Origin: Acidobacteriota bacterium
GTDB taxonomy: Bacteria; Acidobacteriota; UBA6911; RPQK01; JACQSY01
Length of the DNA: 64,000 nucleotides
NCBI GenBank assembly: GCA_016211085.1
Contig: JACQSY010000009.1
Location: 1-64,000, forward strand
Direction: 5' to 3'
Positions 7,593-17,598 of the stretch are shown here, in pieces. The first letter of the stretch is position 1. Each line of letters opens with the position of its first letter. The translations under genes were made by a program, and so were the position numbers. Below the pieces are notes generated by a model that saw only the letters and a program-made list of their open reading frames with translations, made no database searches and had not been told where the DNA came from.

Positions 7593-10500
7593 TTAAAAGG
7601 TTAGCCGCAGGCCAAATTGAATCTGCCGTGCCGTAGTTGCAGTCCGTGAGATAAAACCGGCATCACCCAAAATGCGTCCACTGGCATCAAAAACCAGCCG
7701 CTGCGGAATGCCGAGATTGGGCCTATTGAACAGGTTAAAAGCCTCCGCCCTGAACTGAAGCTCTTTCTCCTCTGAAATCGTGAAGTTCTTGGCGAGCGAC
7801 AAGTCAAAGTTCGCCAGCCCCGGTCCGATCAACGTGTTTCGGGCAAGGTTGCCCACAGTCCGCGCTGGAGGAACCGTAAAGACCGAAGCATCAAAGTACT
7901 TGTTAGGACTTCCTATCACGGGATTGTTATCAGACCCTGGCTTTAGGTCTGGAAAGTCCTCCGCCAACCCTAGAACGCTTAAATCAGTACGTGTGGACAT
8001 GCCGATGGTCGCAGGAGGTCCCGAAGCAAGATTGAGAATTCCACTGGTCTGCCATCCGCCCGCCAACCATTGTAACCAGCGGCCCCAATTGCTTCCAAAG
8101 GCCCTGCGGGCACCGAAGGGGAGTTCCCAAACAAAGCTCGCCACGAAAGCCTGGCGGAGGTCAAATCCAGATAAGCCTTTGCGCAGTTTGCTGTCCCAAT
8201 AGTAGGCGACCCTTGCCGGTACTCCTTCCACATCGGATGACGAATCAAAATTTGACGAGGTGTCGACGGTTTTTGAGTAAGTGTAGGAAAGCTGCATCTG
8301 AAAACCCTGCTGAAATCGACGTTGCAGGCCCAGTTGCAGGCCATGATACCAGGAGTCGGCGGCCATCTCGCGGCTGCTTAGCTCAAGGCTCCAAAAGGGA
8401 TTGGGAACTCTCACGCCTGCAGGGAAAACCAGGCGGCCATTGATCGTTTCAGCTCGGGCTGTGTTCAAGTTGACGAGTTGTACCAGATTCAACCCACGGG
8501 ACCCCGCATAGCCGGCCGTCAGGGCGGTTTGCGGCAAGATTTCCCTCTGGACGTTTAGATTCCATTGGATCATGTGAGGGTTTCTCGCGTAGTCGAAGGG
8601 ATAGAGATGCATATCGCTCTGCCCGACACCCTGATTTATGACCGCTTGATAGATACCCGGGAAAGGAACTGTTCCTCTGATGTTGGTCTCTAACCCAAAC
8701 GGATAGTTGCGAGTGGCAGCCTGTCTGAAGACCTCCGGCCCGAGGTGATTGTAAAAGATCCCGAAGCCTGCTCTTATCGCTGTTTTGCCCGATCCGAACG
8801 GATCATAGGCAAGACCAATACGAGGCATGAAGCTTTTCACTGACGGGTTCTCAAACCAAGGGGAACCTAGGGCCGGTACCGTGTCGGTAAAGGGCTTTCG
8901 GACATTTGAAATCTTGTCATTGACTTCAATGGGAACTGTAAAAAACTCGTGCCGAAGCCCCAGATTCAACGTGAGCTTTGGATTGACTTTCCAATCATCC
9001 TGGATGTACTCGCCGACAATGTTCCAGCGTAAGCCGCGTACAGTGTCAGTTCCGGGCAAGATATCGCCGCGAAATTGAGAAGGCCGGCCCGCCATAAAAT
9101 TCGTAAGGGAGTTAAAGGAGAACTGCCCGGCAGGCCGGGAGGGATTATCGGTGTTGTATTGAACGCGTTGCCAGTTGAACCCGAACTTAATCGAGTGGCT
9201 GCCGATGTTGTAAACCATGTCATCGACATATTGGAATCGATTTACGGGATTAGCGGTCCATCCCCGTCCAATGCCAACGGAGGAAAGTCCCGTGACGGAA
9301 ATCTGCCCCTGGAGGGGCGGCGACCCCCCGGGTCTTCTCCACTGGCTGTCGGGAACAAAATGAAGCGCTGCCGGGGTCGCGGGTTCTTCCAAGGCAACCG
9401 CGGTATTGGATCGCCGATTGAATCCAATGCGAAACGTGTTCAGCAATCGGGATGAAAAGATCTTCTTTGTCTCGATGGTCGAGAAGGTGTTTCCGACCAA
9501 ATCCTGCAAAACCCATTGGGGAAGCTCAGTGGGTGTCGACTGCTCGGATGTGGAGCGGGTAATTCTTCCAAAGAGGGAGGTGGAGTCGGAAAACTGATGA
9601 TCAATTCGAACCTGATAAAAGTCCTCGTTCGTCGACCTGGTGATTCCAGTGGGTTGCCGCGCAATGCCGTTTCCCAAATCTTGGGCACCGGGCCCAGGCA
9701 ACGGCCACAGGTCGAAATAAGGGACTACATCGGGATTGAGGGTCACGGGGCGTAGTTGCCCTGTGCGAGCATCGGGAAGCAAACCCCGCCGGGTGTCCGC
9801 CGTTGGAAGTCTCTGAAAGGCAGTCAGGCCTAAGCGTTCTCGCAATCCCTCATAGTTGACGAAGAAAAATGTTTTGTTCTTGACGATCGGCCCCCCCACG
9901 CTGAAGCCAAATTGGTTGCGCTTGAACTCAGGTCGTGCCTTGCCAATGAATTTGCCGGACGAGTCCACTAGAGGCGCGTCACGAAAATTAGATGCATCCA
10001 AATTATCGTTGCGAATGTACTCGTAAAGAGAACCGTGCAATTCGTTGGTTCCCGATTTACTCACTACGTTGATGGCCCCCCCGGCTGCACCTCCAAACTG
10101 GGCGCTGTAAGAGTTCCGTTCGATCTTGAATTCATGAATTGATTCCAAGCCAATGAAGTTGCCGGAAACCCCCGCGGGGAGACCTCCATCGGTCCCCTTC
10201 AGTTCCATACCATCCAGCAGGACAGAGTTATCCGTCGGACGCGCCCCGGAGATGCTGACTTTGCGACTAAACCCCTGATTGGTCGAGGTTGCTGTATTTG
10301 TCATGTTGGCGGTCCCAGCTTGCAGGGTCAGCAGGCTGGTGAGGTCACGGCCGTTCAAGGGCAGGTCAGTCGCAGTTCTATGGTCGACGATGTCCCCGAG
10401 ACTGCCGGATGTGGTCTCTACCAGCGGGGCCTCGCCGCTCACCGTGATGGTCTCGCTGACCTCCCCAACGCTCATCGTGAAATTCACGACTGCTTCCCTG

Positions 10501-10811
10501 CCTATGGTCAAGGTGATGCCGCTTCTGACAGCACGCTGAAAGCCCGGCAGGCTTGCCGAAACCTCGTACTCGCCTAAAGGAAGGTTAGTGGCGTTATAGC
10601 GCCCTGTGTCGTCCGTTATGACGGTCCTCTCAATACCGGTGTCGAGGCTCCTTACAACAACAGTACAACCCGGCAAAACTGCCTGGGACGAATCTCTCAC
10701 CACGCCTGAGACGGTGGCAGTGGTGACCTGTGCCATAGCGATGTGAGTAAAGCAAGATAGCAAAAAAGAGACGGCGTAAAACAGAGACCATGTTGATACT
10801 TTTCCAAACAT
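7593..10811 (-). CDS. Oar-type TonB-dependent outer-membrane receptor
   Basis: The 1072-residue product opens with a signal peptide cleaved near AMA-Q. A carboxypeptidase-regulatory-like domain follows (about 30-115, VSGVVRDSSQAVLPG through TNLPLGEYEV). The plug domain (about 130-260) carries DLPLNGRDLTSLL and FGGAAGGAINVVSKSGTN. The barrel fills the rest and ends in QFGLRLTF with a terminal Phe as expected for BamA-dependent insertion. A GGGGAG ribosome-binding site precedes ATG 10811. No SusD, TonB or ExbBD genes are nearby, so the ligand is unknown. The divergently placed asparaginase-like gene and the convergent secreted amidohydrolase hint at peptide or amide uptake, but this is only context. 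Length and layout are normal for the family. Confidence 0.9.
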   Translation of the reverse strand: MFGKVSTWSLFYAVSFLLSCFTHIAMAQVTTATVSGVVRDSSQAVLPGCTVVVRSLDTGIERTVITDDTGRYNATNLPLGEYEVSASLPGFQRAVRSGITLTIGREAVVNFTMSVGEVSETITVSGEAPLVETTSGSLGDIVDHRTATDLPLNGRDLTSLLTLQAGTANMTNTATSTNQGFSRKVSISGARPTDNSVLLDGMELKGTDGGLPAGVSGNFIGLESIHEFKIERNSYSAQFGGAAGGAINVVSKSGTNELHGSLYEYIRNDNLDASNFRDAPLVDSSGKFIGKARPEFKRNQFGFSVGGPIVKNKTFFFVNYEGLRERLGLTAFQRLPTADTRRGLLPDARTGQLRPVTLNPDVVPYFDLWPLPGPGAQDLGNGIARQPTGITRSTNEDFYQVRIDHQFSDSTSLFGRITRSTSEQSTPTELPQWVLQDLVGNTFSTIETKKIFSSRLLNTFRIGFNRRSNTAVALEEPATPAALHFVPDSQWRRPGGSPPLQGQISVTGLSSVGIGRGWTANPVNRFQYVDDMVYNIGSHSIKFGFNWQRVQYNTDNPSRPAGQFSFNSLTNFMAGRPSQFRGDILPGTDTVRGLRWNIVGEYIQDDWKVNPKLTLNLGLRHEFFTVPIEVNDKISNVRKPFTDTVPALGSPWFENPSVKSFMPRIGLAYDPFGSGKTAIRAGFGIFYNHLGPEVFRQAATRNYPFGLETNIRGTVPFPGIYQAVINQGVGQSDMHLYPFDYARNPHMIQWNLNVQREILPQTALTAGYAGSRGLNLVQLVNLNTARAETINGRLVFPAGVRVPNPFWSLELSSREMAADSWYHGLQLGLQRRFQQGFQMQLSYTYSKTVDTSSNFDSSSDVEGVPARVAYYWDSKLRKGLSGFDLRQAFVASFVWELPFGARRAFGSNWGRWLQWLAGGWQTSGILNLASGPPATIGMSTRTDLSVLGLAEDFPDLKPGSDNNPVIGSPNKYFDASVFTVPPARTVGNLARNTLIGPGLANFDLSLAKNFTISEEKELQFRAEAFNLFNRPNLGIPQRLVFDASGRILGDAGFISRTATTARQIQFGLRLTF

Positions 10812-11094
10812 GGATTTCTCCCCTTTCTGATCTGACAGACTGCGGACGTTCTTAGTGAGTGTCGTACCGTTGTGGGTTAACGTATGATTTGCCGTATTCT
10901 ACCCCAAAAGGTGTCCAAAATTGCAGCCAAAAAGATGGTATGCTAGGCCAAATTTTTCAAGCAGGGAAAATCCCGCAGACCGGGTAAGCGCAGGGCAAGG
11001 ATTCTCTAGGCTGGAGCATGACGGTCTGGGTAGTAAATGGTTGGTGGAGTGCAAAGCGAGCGGTCTTTGTAATGATTCAAGGAGAGACAAAATC

Positions 11095-12168
11095 ATGGAC
11101 GCCAGAACTTCAAAACTCGTCAACCTTTTTGTGGCTTTGTGGGTGACATCGGGGAGCAGTCTGATATTTGCACAGGAGAAACCGCTGATTAAAGTCGTCG
11201 CCACCGGAGGAACCATCGCACATATTGCCGATGATAGCCGGCTCGGTTTTGAGCAGGTCATGGCCGACATTCGACAGAGGTTTCCCGAAACACGCCCCAT
11301 GCTTGATAAGGTGAAGATTGAAGTGGACAACACTCTCAGCGTTGGGAGCGGCAGCCTGACTAGCAACGATGTTCTGCAGATTGCGAGAAACGTCAAGAAA
11401 GCAGCCGATGACCCCAGCGTCAAAGGAGTTATTGTGACCCATGGTACCGTTACTTCTGAAGAAACGGCATATTACCTTCATCTCTTGATCCGCACCACGA
11501 AACCGATCGTGCTGACCAATTCACAGCGGCTGCACGGGATTGTGGGAAATGATGGGGATCGCAACTTCATCGATTCCATCCAAGTCGTGCTTTCGCCGGA
11601 CGCCGTTGGTAAAGGAGTGCTGCTGGTCCACAATCAAACCATCAGTTCGGCGCGCGAGGTCATCAAGACCAGCGGTCGCCCCGGCGCTTTTCTGTCTGGA
11701 GACTTTGGCATTTTGGGGGTAATAGGAACTGAACAAATCATCAGGAGCAACGGCGTCTCCTTTTATCGCGCCCCGACCCGCCGTCATACCAGCCGTTCCG
11801 AATTTGACCTTGATTCCATTACCTCTCTTCCTCAAGTGGAGGTGATCGTCGCCCACCGTAATGCCGTCCCCAAGTTGGCCCAGGTGGCTGTGGATATGGG
11901 TGCCAAGGGAATCGTGATTCTCGGAACGACGCCAAGCGGCTCGCCCAATGCAGCTCAACGACCGGTCATGGAGGCACTGGTGGAAAAGGGGATCCCGGTG
12001 GTATTGACCACTCGGGGCGGTGTCAACAATTGGCTGGAGCCGCTCAGCACAGACAAGTTCATATCCGGAGATAACCTGCCGACCCAAAAGGCGCGGATAC
12101 TACTGGAATTGGCCTTGACCAAGACCACCGATTTCAAAGAGATCCAGCGCATCTTCAATGAATATTGA
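11095..12168 (+). CDS. Exported type II asparaginase-like protein with an altered active site
   Basis: ATG 11095 follows AAGGAGAG and gives 357 residues with a signal peptide (LVNLFVALWVTSGSSLIFAQ). Motif I, ATGGTIA (36-42), with the nucleophilic Thr is intact. Motif II reads VTHGTVTSEET (114-124), so the Asp that normally follows the second catalytic Thr (Asp90 of E. coli AnsB, which holds the substrate amino group) is Val119. The Lys region survives as SAREVIKTSG, and GGVNN is present near the C-terminus. The family hydrolyses Asn or Gln, but this change argues for another amide or for lost activity. An HGIVGNDGD segment replaces the common RP-type sequence. The HyuBA genes follow 218 bases downstream on the same strand. 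Confidence 0.8.
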   Translation: MDARTSKLVNLFVALWVTSGSSLIFAQEKPLIKVVATGGTIAHIADDSRLGFEQVMADIRQRFPETRPMLDKVKIEVDNTLSVGSGSLTSNDVLQIARNVKKAADDPSVKGVIVTHGTVTSEETAYYLHLLIRTTKPIVLTNSQRLHGIVGNDGDRNFIDSIQVVLSPDAVGKGVLLVHNQTISSAREVIKTSGRPGAFLSGDFGILGVIGTEQIIRSNGVSFYRAPTRRHTSRSEFDLDSITSLPQVEVIVAHRNAVPKLAQVAVDMGAKGIVILGTTPSGSPNAAQRPVMEALVEKGIPVVLTTRGGVNNWLEPLSTDKFISGDNLPTQKARILLELALTKTTDFKEIQRIFNEY

Positions 12169-12386
12169 AAAGGTTGAGGTGTAGGTTGCGCTAGATCCCA
12201 TCTCTGAAATGCCCTCGAATGGAACCTGAAACCGCTGGGGGCGATGGTTGAATTGGGCGGACCAGTCGCCCACTGGTGAAAGCGCAGCTGGTTTACTGCC
12301 CTGGACACTGGGCAGAGTTCACATGGGACGAGTTTCCCCGGCCGAATGCCGAAAACAGGAGATCGCAGTACGAAGCGAGAGAAGAA

Positions 12387-14096
12387 ATGAATGTTTCCGT
12401 TGATCCAATTCTTCTGTCGGTTTTGTGTCGTCGATTTAAATCCATCACAGAAGAGATGGGACTGGCGCTGCTAAGAACATCCCGTTCTCCCATTCTGAGC
12501 GAAGCTCGCGATTTTGTGACCGGTTTATACGACAAGAATGGCGGAATGCTCGAGCAGACTGAATATATCCCTGTCCTGGCGTTTGCGCTGGAACCGGCGT
12601 GCAAGGCCATTGTCAGCTATTTCAAGGACGAAATTTTTCCTGGAGATGTGATTCTGCACAACGACGTTTTTACCGGCGGTAATCAGCTGGCCGACGTGGC
12701 TCTGTTCAAGCCGATATTCTTCCAAGGGGAATTGGTTGCCTGGGCTGCCGCCAAAGGTCATCAGGCCGACATTGGAGGTGCGGTTGCAGGATCCTACAAT
12801 CCCGGTGCTCGTGAAATATGGCAGGAGGGCTTGAGGATCACCCCCGTAAAAATCTACGAAAAAGGTAAGCTCCGTTCCGATGTGTGGGACTTGATCTTTG
12901 CCAACGTGCGGCTGCAGATCGTGCAAGACGACATCCAGGCCCAGATTGGAAGCTGTACCGTGGGAGAACGGCGTCTTCTTGAAGTGCTGACGAGGTACGG
13001 GAAGCAGGAGGTATTGGCCCATATTGGCGCGCTTTACGACGCCACCGAGTCTCAGATGCGCCGCGAAATTTCGGCGATCCCTGATGGGACCTATCAAGGT
13101 GAAAGCTACGCTTTCTATGATGCGATAAGAGACGAAAGCCGCATGCGAATCGTCGTGAGCGTGGAAAAAAAGGGTGACGAAATTCGTTTTGACTATACGG
13201 GAACAGATCCGCAAACACCCGGTTTCGTCAACGCGCCTCTGAGCGCCACGCTGTCCGGATTGCTGTTGACATTCCTGATGCTGGTCGATCCTGATATCCC
13301 ACACAATGCAGGCCTGACTCGCCCCATACACGTGCATGTGCCGGAAGGCTGTTTCTTAAATGCTCGCTTTCCCGCAGCAACCACTTTTGGGAACAGTCTC
13401 ACCGGACCGCATTCAGACGCCTTGTTCCGTGCTTTAAGCCAAGCCCTTCCGGAACGCGTGACCGCCGGCTGGAATCGGATGCTTTCGTTTAGCATGGTTG
13501 GCCAGGATCCGCGCTATAACCGCCGTTTCGTGGACATTCTTTTCCTTTCTCAGAAAGGCGGTTCAGGAGCAACCTACGGCGTCGACGGCTATGATCACAT
13601 CGGGCTGATTAACTGTGCCGGCGGCATTTTGGCCCAGGATTACGAAATGCTGGAATTGCAAACACCAAATTTTTTGATTCGGCACGAGTATTGGCCTGAC
13701 TCGGCAGGCTCGGGCACATGGCGCGGTGGTATGGGCGTGGTCACAGAGCTGGAGCTGGGAGGTGAAGAAAATCTGGGAATCGTCTTTGGAGATGGGACTC
13801 ATTCGGAAGCTCGCGCCTTTGGACTTTTTGGCGGAGGATCCGGGTCCTGTAACCGTCTTGAGCTCGAATATCCCGACGGTCGCCTGATTCTTCCCCGGAC
13901 TAAAGACAAACTGGAAGGGATCCCTAAGGGAACGATCCTCCGGCAGTGGGCTGGGGGTGGGGGAGGATATGGAGAGCCGCGCTTGCGTCCGATGGAAGAA
14001 ATCCTCAATGATCTGCGCGAAGGGCTTCTGTCATCGGAGAAAGCGAGGACCGATTACGCAGTAGAAATCTCTGCAGAGGAGCGCGGCCGGCGGTGA
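12387..14096 (+). CDS. Hydantoinase B / 5-oxoprolinase beta-type subunit
   Basis: ATG 12387 (after GAGAGAAG) gives 569 residues; the open frame extends 37 codons upstream without family similarity. HyuB-type landmarks are DPILLSVLCRRF at the start, FVTGLYDKNG, HNDVFTGGNQLADV, AAKGHQADIGG, RPIHVHVPEGCFLN and the glycine-rich GGGGGYGEPR at the end. It pairs with the next gene (HyuA), overlapping its start by four bases (GTGA), so the two are coupled. Such pairs drive ATP-dependent opening of hydantoin, oxoproline or lactam rings, or carboxylate ketones; sequence alone does not choose. The next gene after HyuA is a CoA-transferase, suggesting that the product enters CoA metabolism. Confidence 0.88.
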   Translation: MNVSVDPILLSVLCRRFKSITEEMGLALLRTSRSPILSEARDFVTGLYDKNGGMLEQTEYIPVLAFALEPACKAIVSYFKDEIFPGDVILHNDVFTGGNQLADVALFKPIFFQGELVAWAAAKGHQADIGGAVAGSYNPGAREIWQEGLRITPVKIYEKGKLRSDVWDLIFANVRLQIVQDDIQAQIGSCTVGERRLLEVLTRYGKQEVLAHIGALYDATESQMRREISAIPDGTYQGESYAFYDAIRDESRMRIVVSVEKKGDEIRFDYTGTDPQTPGFVNAPLSATLSGLLLTFLMLVDPDIPHNAGLTRPIHVHVPEGCFLNARFPAATTFGNSLTGPHSDALFRALSQALPERVTAGWNRMLSFSMVGQDPRYNRRFVDILFLSQKGGSGATYGVDGYDHIGLINCAGGILAQDYEMLELQTPNFLIRHEYWPDSAGSGTWRGGMGVVTELELGGEENLGIVFGDGTHSEARAFGLFGGGSGSCNRLELEYPDGRLILPRTKDKLEGIPKGTILRQWAGGGGGYGEPRLRPMEEILNDLREGLLSSEKARTDYAVEISAEERGRR

Positions 14097-16219
14097 GATG
14101 GCGTGCGGGAATTGACGTTGGCGGCACTTTTACTGATTTCCTGCTGGTGGATGAATCGGGAGAATCGCATATCCATAAGACGCTCACCACTCCTGAAGAT
14201 CCTTCGATCGGACTCCTCAACGGACTTCGCGACATCGCCGCTGAAAAAGGTTGGACGCTCCAGCAGTTTGCGGGACGGCTCGAGCTGATTGTTCATGGAA
14301 CAACCGTGGCCACCAATGCCGTCCTCACCCATCAAGGTGCCCCTACCGGGCTACTGACCACTGAGGGATTTCGAGACGCATTGCAGATGCGGCGGGGAGT
14401 GCGTGAATCGCAATACGACAACCGCTTTACCGCTCCCCAGGCACTCGTGCCGCGTCGGTTGCGCCTTACTGCGCGTGAGCGTCTGGACTACAATGGGGCC
14501 GAGCGAACTCCTCTAAACCGCGATGACGTAATCAAAGCGGCCTCTGCTTTCAGGCAGGCTGGGGTGGAGGCGGTAGCCATTTGCTTCATGCACTCCCACG
14601 CCAACAACGCGCACGAATGGAAAGCAGCGGAAATTCTGAGGAAAGAGCTGCCCGGACTTTATCTCTCCGTGTCATCAGAACTGTTCCCGCAGATCCGTTT
14701 TTACGAGCGAACCAGTACTGCCGTACTCGACGCTTATATTGGACCTTTGGTCCGAACTTATCTCGGCAGCCTTCAGGCGCAATTGCACTCGCTCGGTTTT
14801 CGCGGTGTGCTTTTGATTATGCAATCCAATGGAGGGGTCGCCAGTGCTTCCGTCGCCATGCGCGCACCGGTGACTACTTTGCTCTCGGGCCCTGCGGCGG
14901 GGCCTGCTATAGGGCTTACCTACATGGCCCCGTGCGGGCTGAAGCATTGCATCACCGTCGACATGGGCGGCACCAGTTTTGATGCTGCCCTCATGGTGGG
15001 TGCACAGCCCCAGCTGGTGACCAATGGCCGGATCGGCGGGTATCAGATTGCGCTTCCCATGCTGGACATCAGGACCATCGGCGCCGGCGGCGGCAGTGTG
15101 GGCTGGGTGGATTCGGCTGGATTCTTGCGGATGGGACCCATGAGCGCAGGGGCGCTCCCTGGACCCGCCTGCTACGGCCGCGGCGGCATTCAACCTACCT
15201 GTACTGACGCGGATCTCGTTCTTGGCTATTTGAATGCTGACTATTTCCTGGGCGGACGAATCAAACTGCAGACACAGCTGGCACGCGAGGCCATTCAGGA
15301 GCACATTGCGCGCAAACTGAAGTTGTCCGTTGAAGAGGCCGCAGCCGGCATGTTTACCGTCATCAATAACAACATGGTGGACGGTATTCGCGAAGTTTCC
15401 ATTCAGCGCGGATACGATCCGAGAGATTTTCCACTGGTGGTAGCCGGAGGCGCCGGGCCGATCCACGCCGCCGTCATTGCAAAAGAGCTGGAAATTCCGC
15501 TGGTGGTGGTCCCCAGGGCCTCATCGATTTTTTGCGCCGCAGGAATGCTTTTTTCTGATCTGAGTCACGATCTGGTTCGGAGTTTCAGCGTTCCTTTTTC
15601 TCAGTTGGATTGCGAGGAGCTGTACCGTGTGTGTCAGTCGCTGCAACAAGAAGCCGGCATGATTCTTGAACACGAGCGAGTTCCTCCTGCAGAACGGTGT
15701 TATTTTTTTTCCGCAGACGTGCGTTGCGTGGGACAGCATCACGAAGTAAGTGTACCCATGAGGTTGAAATCCTGTGAGACCGACCTGAATGAGCTGTCGC
15801 AGAGATTTCATCAGCTTCACGATCATGTCTATGGCTACTCCGTCCCCGGGGCTTCCCTCGAGCTGGTATCGATACGGCTTCGCGCCGTCGGCACGACGCA
15901 AAAACCTTCCCTGGCTGCGCCAGCGGGGCATCACAAGGATATCTCCCAGGCTTTGCGGGGAAGGCGCCGGGCCTACATCCCTGAAACCAAGTGTTTTGAG
16001 CAAGTGCCTGTTTATGCGGGAGAATTGATCGGCTGCGACGCCCGCCTTCGAGGCCCCGCGCTGATCGAGCAAGTGACTACCACTCTGTTCGTGCCTCCTG
16101 GTTTTCACATGATCTGCGACGCACTGGGGAGCTTCACATTAAGCGCTGAAGGGCGAAAAGTGGAGGATCTTATTTCACGTTTTTCAACACGGCCTGGGAG
16201 TTCACAGGAAACAGTCTGA
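14093..16219 (+). CDS. Hydantoinase A / 5-oxoprolinase alpha-type subunit
   Basis: The GTG start at 14093 overlaps the stop of the B subunit, and no better in-frame start exists. The 708-residue protein has the ASKHA-type N-terminal ATP-binding motif GIDVGGTFTDF, then VHGTTVATNAVL, the second-domain LLSGPAAGPAIG, VDMGGTSFDAAL, GAGGGSVGWVD and VVAGGAGPIHA. These match HyuA of the hydantoinase/oxoprolinase/acetophenone-carboxylase superfamily, and the length is normal. ATP hydrolysis on this subunit would activate the substrate. Acetone-carboxylase-type gamma subunits are absent, so a carboxylase is less likely but not excluded. Confidence 0.88.
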   Translation: MRWRAGIDVGGTFTDFLLVDESGESHIHKTLTTPEDPSIGLLNGLRDIAAEKGWTLQQFAGRLELIVHGTTVATNAVLTHQGAPTGLLTTEGFRDALQMRRGVRESQYDNRFTAPQALVPRRLRLTARERLDYNGAERTPLNRDDVIKAASAFRQAGVEAVAICFMHSHANNAHEWKAAEILRKELPGLYLSVSSELFPQIRFYERTSTAVLDAYIGPLVRTYLGSLQAQLHSLGFRGVLLIMQSNGGVASASVAMRAPVTTLLSGPAAGPAIGLTYMAPCGLKHCITVDMGGTSFDAALMVGAQPQLVTNGRIGGYQIALPMLDIRTIGAGGGSVGWVDSAGFLRMGPMSAGALPGPACYGRGGIQPTCTDADLVLGYLNADYFLGGRIKLQTQLAREAIQEHIARKLKLSVEEAAAGMFTVINNNMVDGIREVSIQRGYDPRDFPLVVAGGAGPIHAAVIAKELEIPLVVVPRASSIFCAAGMLFSDLSHDLVRSFSVPFSQLDCEELYRVCQSLQQEAGMILEHERVPPAERCYFFSADVRCVGQHHEVSVPMRLKSCETDLNELSQRFHQLHDHVYGYSVPGASLELVSIRLRAVGTTQKPSLAAPAGHHKDISQALRGRRRAYIPETKCFEQVPVYAGELIGCDARLRGPALIEQVTTTLFVPPGFHMICDALGSFTLSAEGRKVEDLISRFSTRPGSSQETV

Positions 16220-16239
16220 AGCAGGCGAGGACGAAAACA

Positions 16240-17388
16240 ATGTCCGGACCCTTAGAAGGATTAAGAGTACTCGATTTCACCTGGTTTCTGGCCGGGCCCT
16301 ACGCCACGATGGTCCTCGCTGATCTGGGAGCTGACGTGGTAAAGGTTGAAGCGCCCGGGACGGGTGATCCCACGCGAAAAGTGGCTCCCTTTTGCGGCGA
16401 CCTCAGCAGCTATTTCCTAAGTGTAAATCGCGGCAAGAGGAGCATCTGTCTGGACCTGCGACGTCCCGAGGACCGCAGGGCCGCGCTGAGACTGGCCGAA
16501 AAGGCTGATGTGTTGGTCGAAAACTTCACACCGGGACGTATGGCTGAATGGGGTTTCGATTATTCGTCTGTTTCAACCAAAAACCCGCGGCTAATCTACG
16601 CCTCCTGTTCCGGTTTTGGACAGGACGGACCCCGCTCGCGTGAGCCTGCCTTTGACGGAATCATACAGGCGCTTGCCGGAACCATGAGCATTACTGGTCA
16701 TCCCGGTAGCGAACCGGTGCGGGTTGGTTTTTCCGTTGCGGACGTAGGCGCGGCGCTTTACCTGACGGTAGGAATCTTGGCGGCTTTGCAAGCGCGTCAT
16801 GTCACCGGCATGGGGCAATACCTCGAGGTCAGCTTGCTGGATGCACAGGTTTCCATGCTGGAAAACGCTTTTAGCCGTTACTTCGCTACCGGAGAGATCC
16901 CCCAGCCATCAGGGTCTCGCCACCCGCAGGTGGCGCCCTTTCAAGCTTTTCCAACCCGCGACGGTTACCTGGTGGTTTCAGCCGGCACGCAAGAGCAATG
17001 GGAGTTGCTTTGCGATGCCCTTCACAGAAGTGATTTGAAAAAGGACAACCGCTTTGCCGATTTCGTTGCCCGCCAAGTCCACGTGAGCGACCTGGAGAAA
17101 GAACTTTTTCCGATTTTTCGCGCTGCTTCTACCAGCGATTGGTTGCAGTTACTCCCCAAGCTTGGAATTCCTTGTGCGCCAATCCAGAATATTGCCGAGG
17201 CAGCCGCCGACCCGCAGGTACTGGCGCGCAACATGATTGTCGAATTGGAAGATCCGTTGGCAGGTAAGGTGCGGATCGTTAACTCGCCCTTGCGTTTTTC
17301 GCAAACCGCCGTCAACGCCAGCCGCAGCGCCCCTCGCCTTGGAAGCTCTAAAAAGGAGGTTCTTGACGAGTGGCTCTCGGAAAATTGA
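16240..17388 (+). CDS. Class III (CaiB/BaiF) CoA-transferase
   Basis: The 382-residue protein opens with the family hallmark PLEGLRVLDFTWFLAGPYATM and continues with DLGADVVKVEAPGTGD, VNRGKRSICLDLRR and NPRLIYASCSGFGQDGP. The region FSVADVGAALY holds the Asp that forms the CoA-anhydride intermediate in this family. It moves CoA between carboxylic acids. It starts 20 bases after HyuA and is probably in the same transcript. A second family member lies at 53493-54716. Length is slightly under the usual 390-410 residues. Confidence 0.88.
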   Translation: MSGPLEGLRVLDFTWFLAGPYATMVLADLGADVVKVEAPGTGDPTRKVAPFCGDLSSYFLSVNRGKRSICLDLRRPEDRRAALRLAEKADVLVENFTPGRMAEWGFDYSSVSTKNPRLIYASCSGFGQDGPRSREPAFDGIIQALAGTMSITGHPGSEPVRVGFSVADVGAALYLTVGILAALQARHVTGMGQYLEVSLLDAQVSMLENAFSRYFATGEIPQPSGSRHPQVAPFQAFPTRDGYLVVSAGTQEQWELLCDALHRSDLKKDNRFADFVARQVHVSDLEKELFPIFRAASTSDWLQLLPKLGIPCAPIQNIAEAAADPQVLARNMIVELEDPLAGKVRIVNSPLRFSQTAVNASRSAPRLGSSKKEVLDEWLSEN

Positions 17389-17400
17389 TGTGGACAAAAG

Positions 17401-17553
17401 ATCGGAGGCGCGACTGGCAAGGAGCGCTCCCTGATGCGATGAAGATGAAGCGCTTACTCTGCTGGCGCTGCGTGCGCGCCTCGGATTATAAGACGGGCCG
17501 TCTCATCCAAGAGCACGAATTAATCGGAGGCGCGACTGGCAAGGAGCGCTCCC
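17401..17553. repeat. Perfect 31-base direct repeat in the catabolic operon
   Basis: The sequence beginning ATCGGAGGCGCGACTGGCAA is identical over 31 bases at 17401-17431 and 17523-17553, a period of 122. Weaker similarity continues for about 20 bases (ATGAAG...GCGC). The copies sit between the CoA-transferase and LLM oxidoreductase genes, in DNA without a credible reading frame. The duplicated unit looks like a small insertion or tandem duplication that splits the operon. Confidence 0.85.
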
Positions 17554-17598
17554 GAGCCATGAAGTGGAGCGCAACAGTACCGTGGCGTCCATAAGTGA

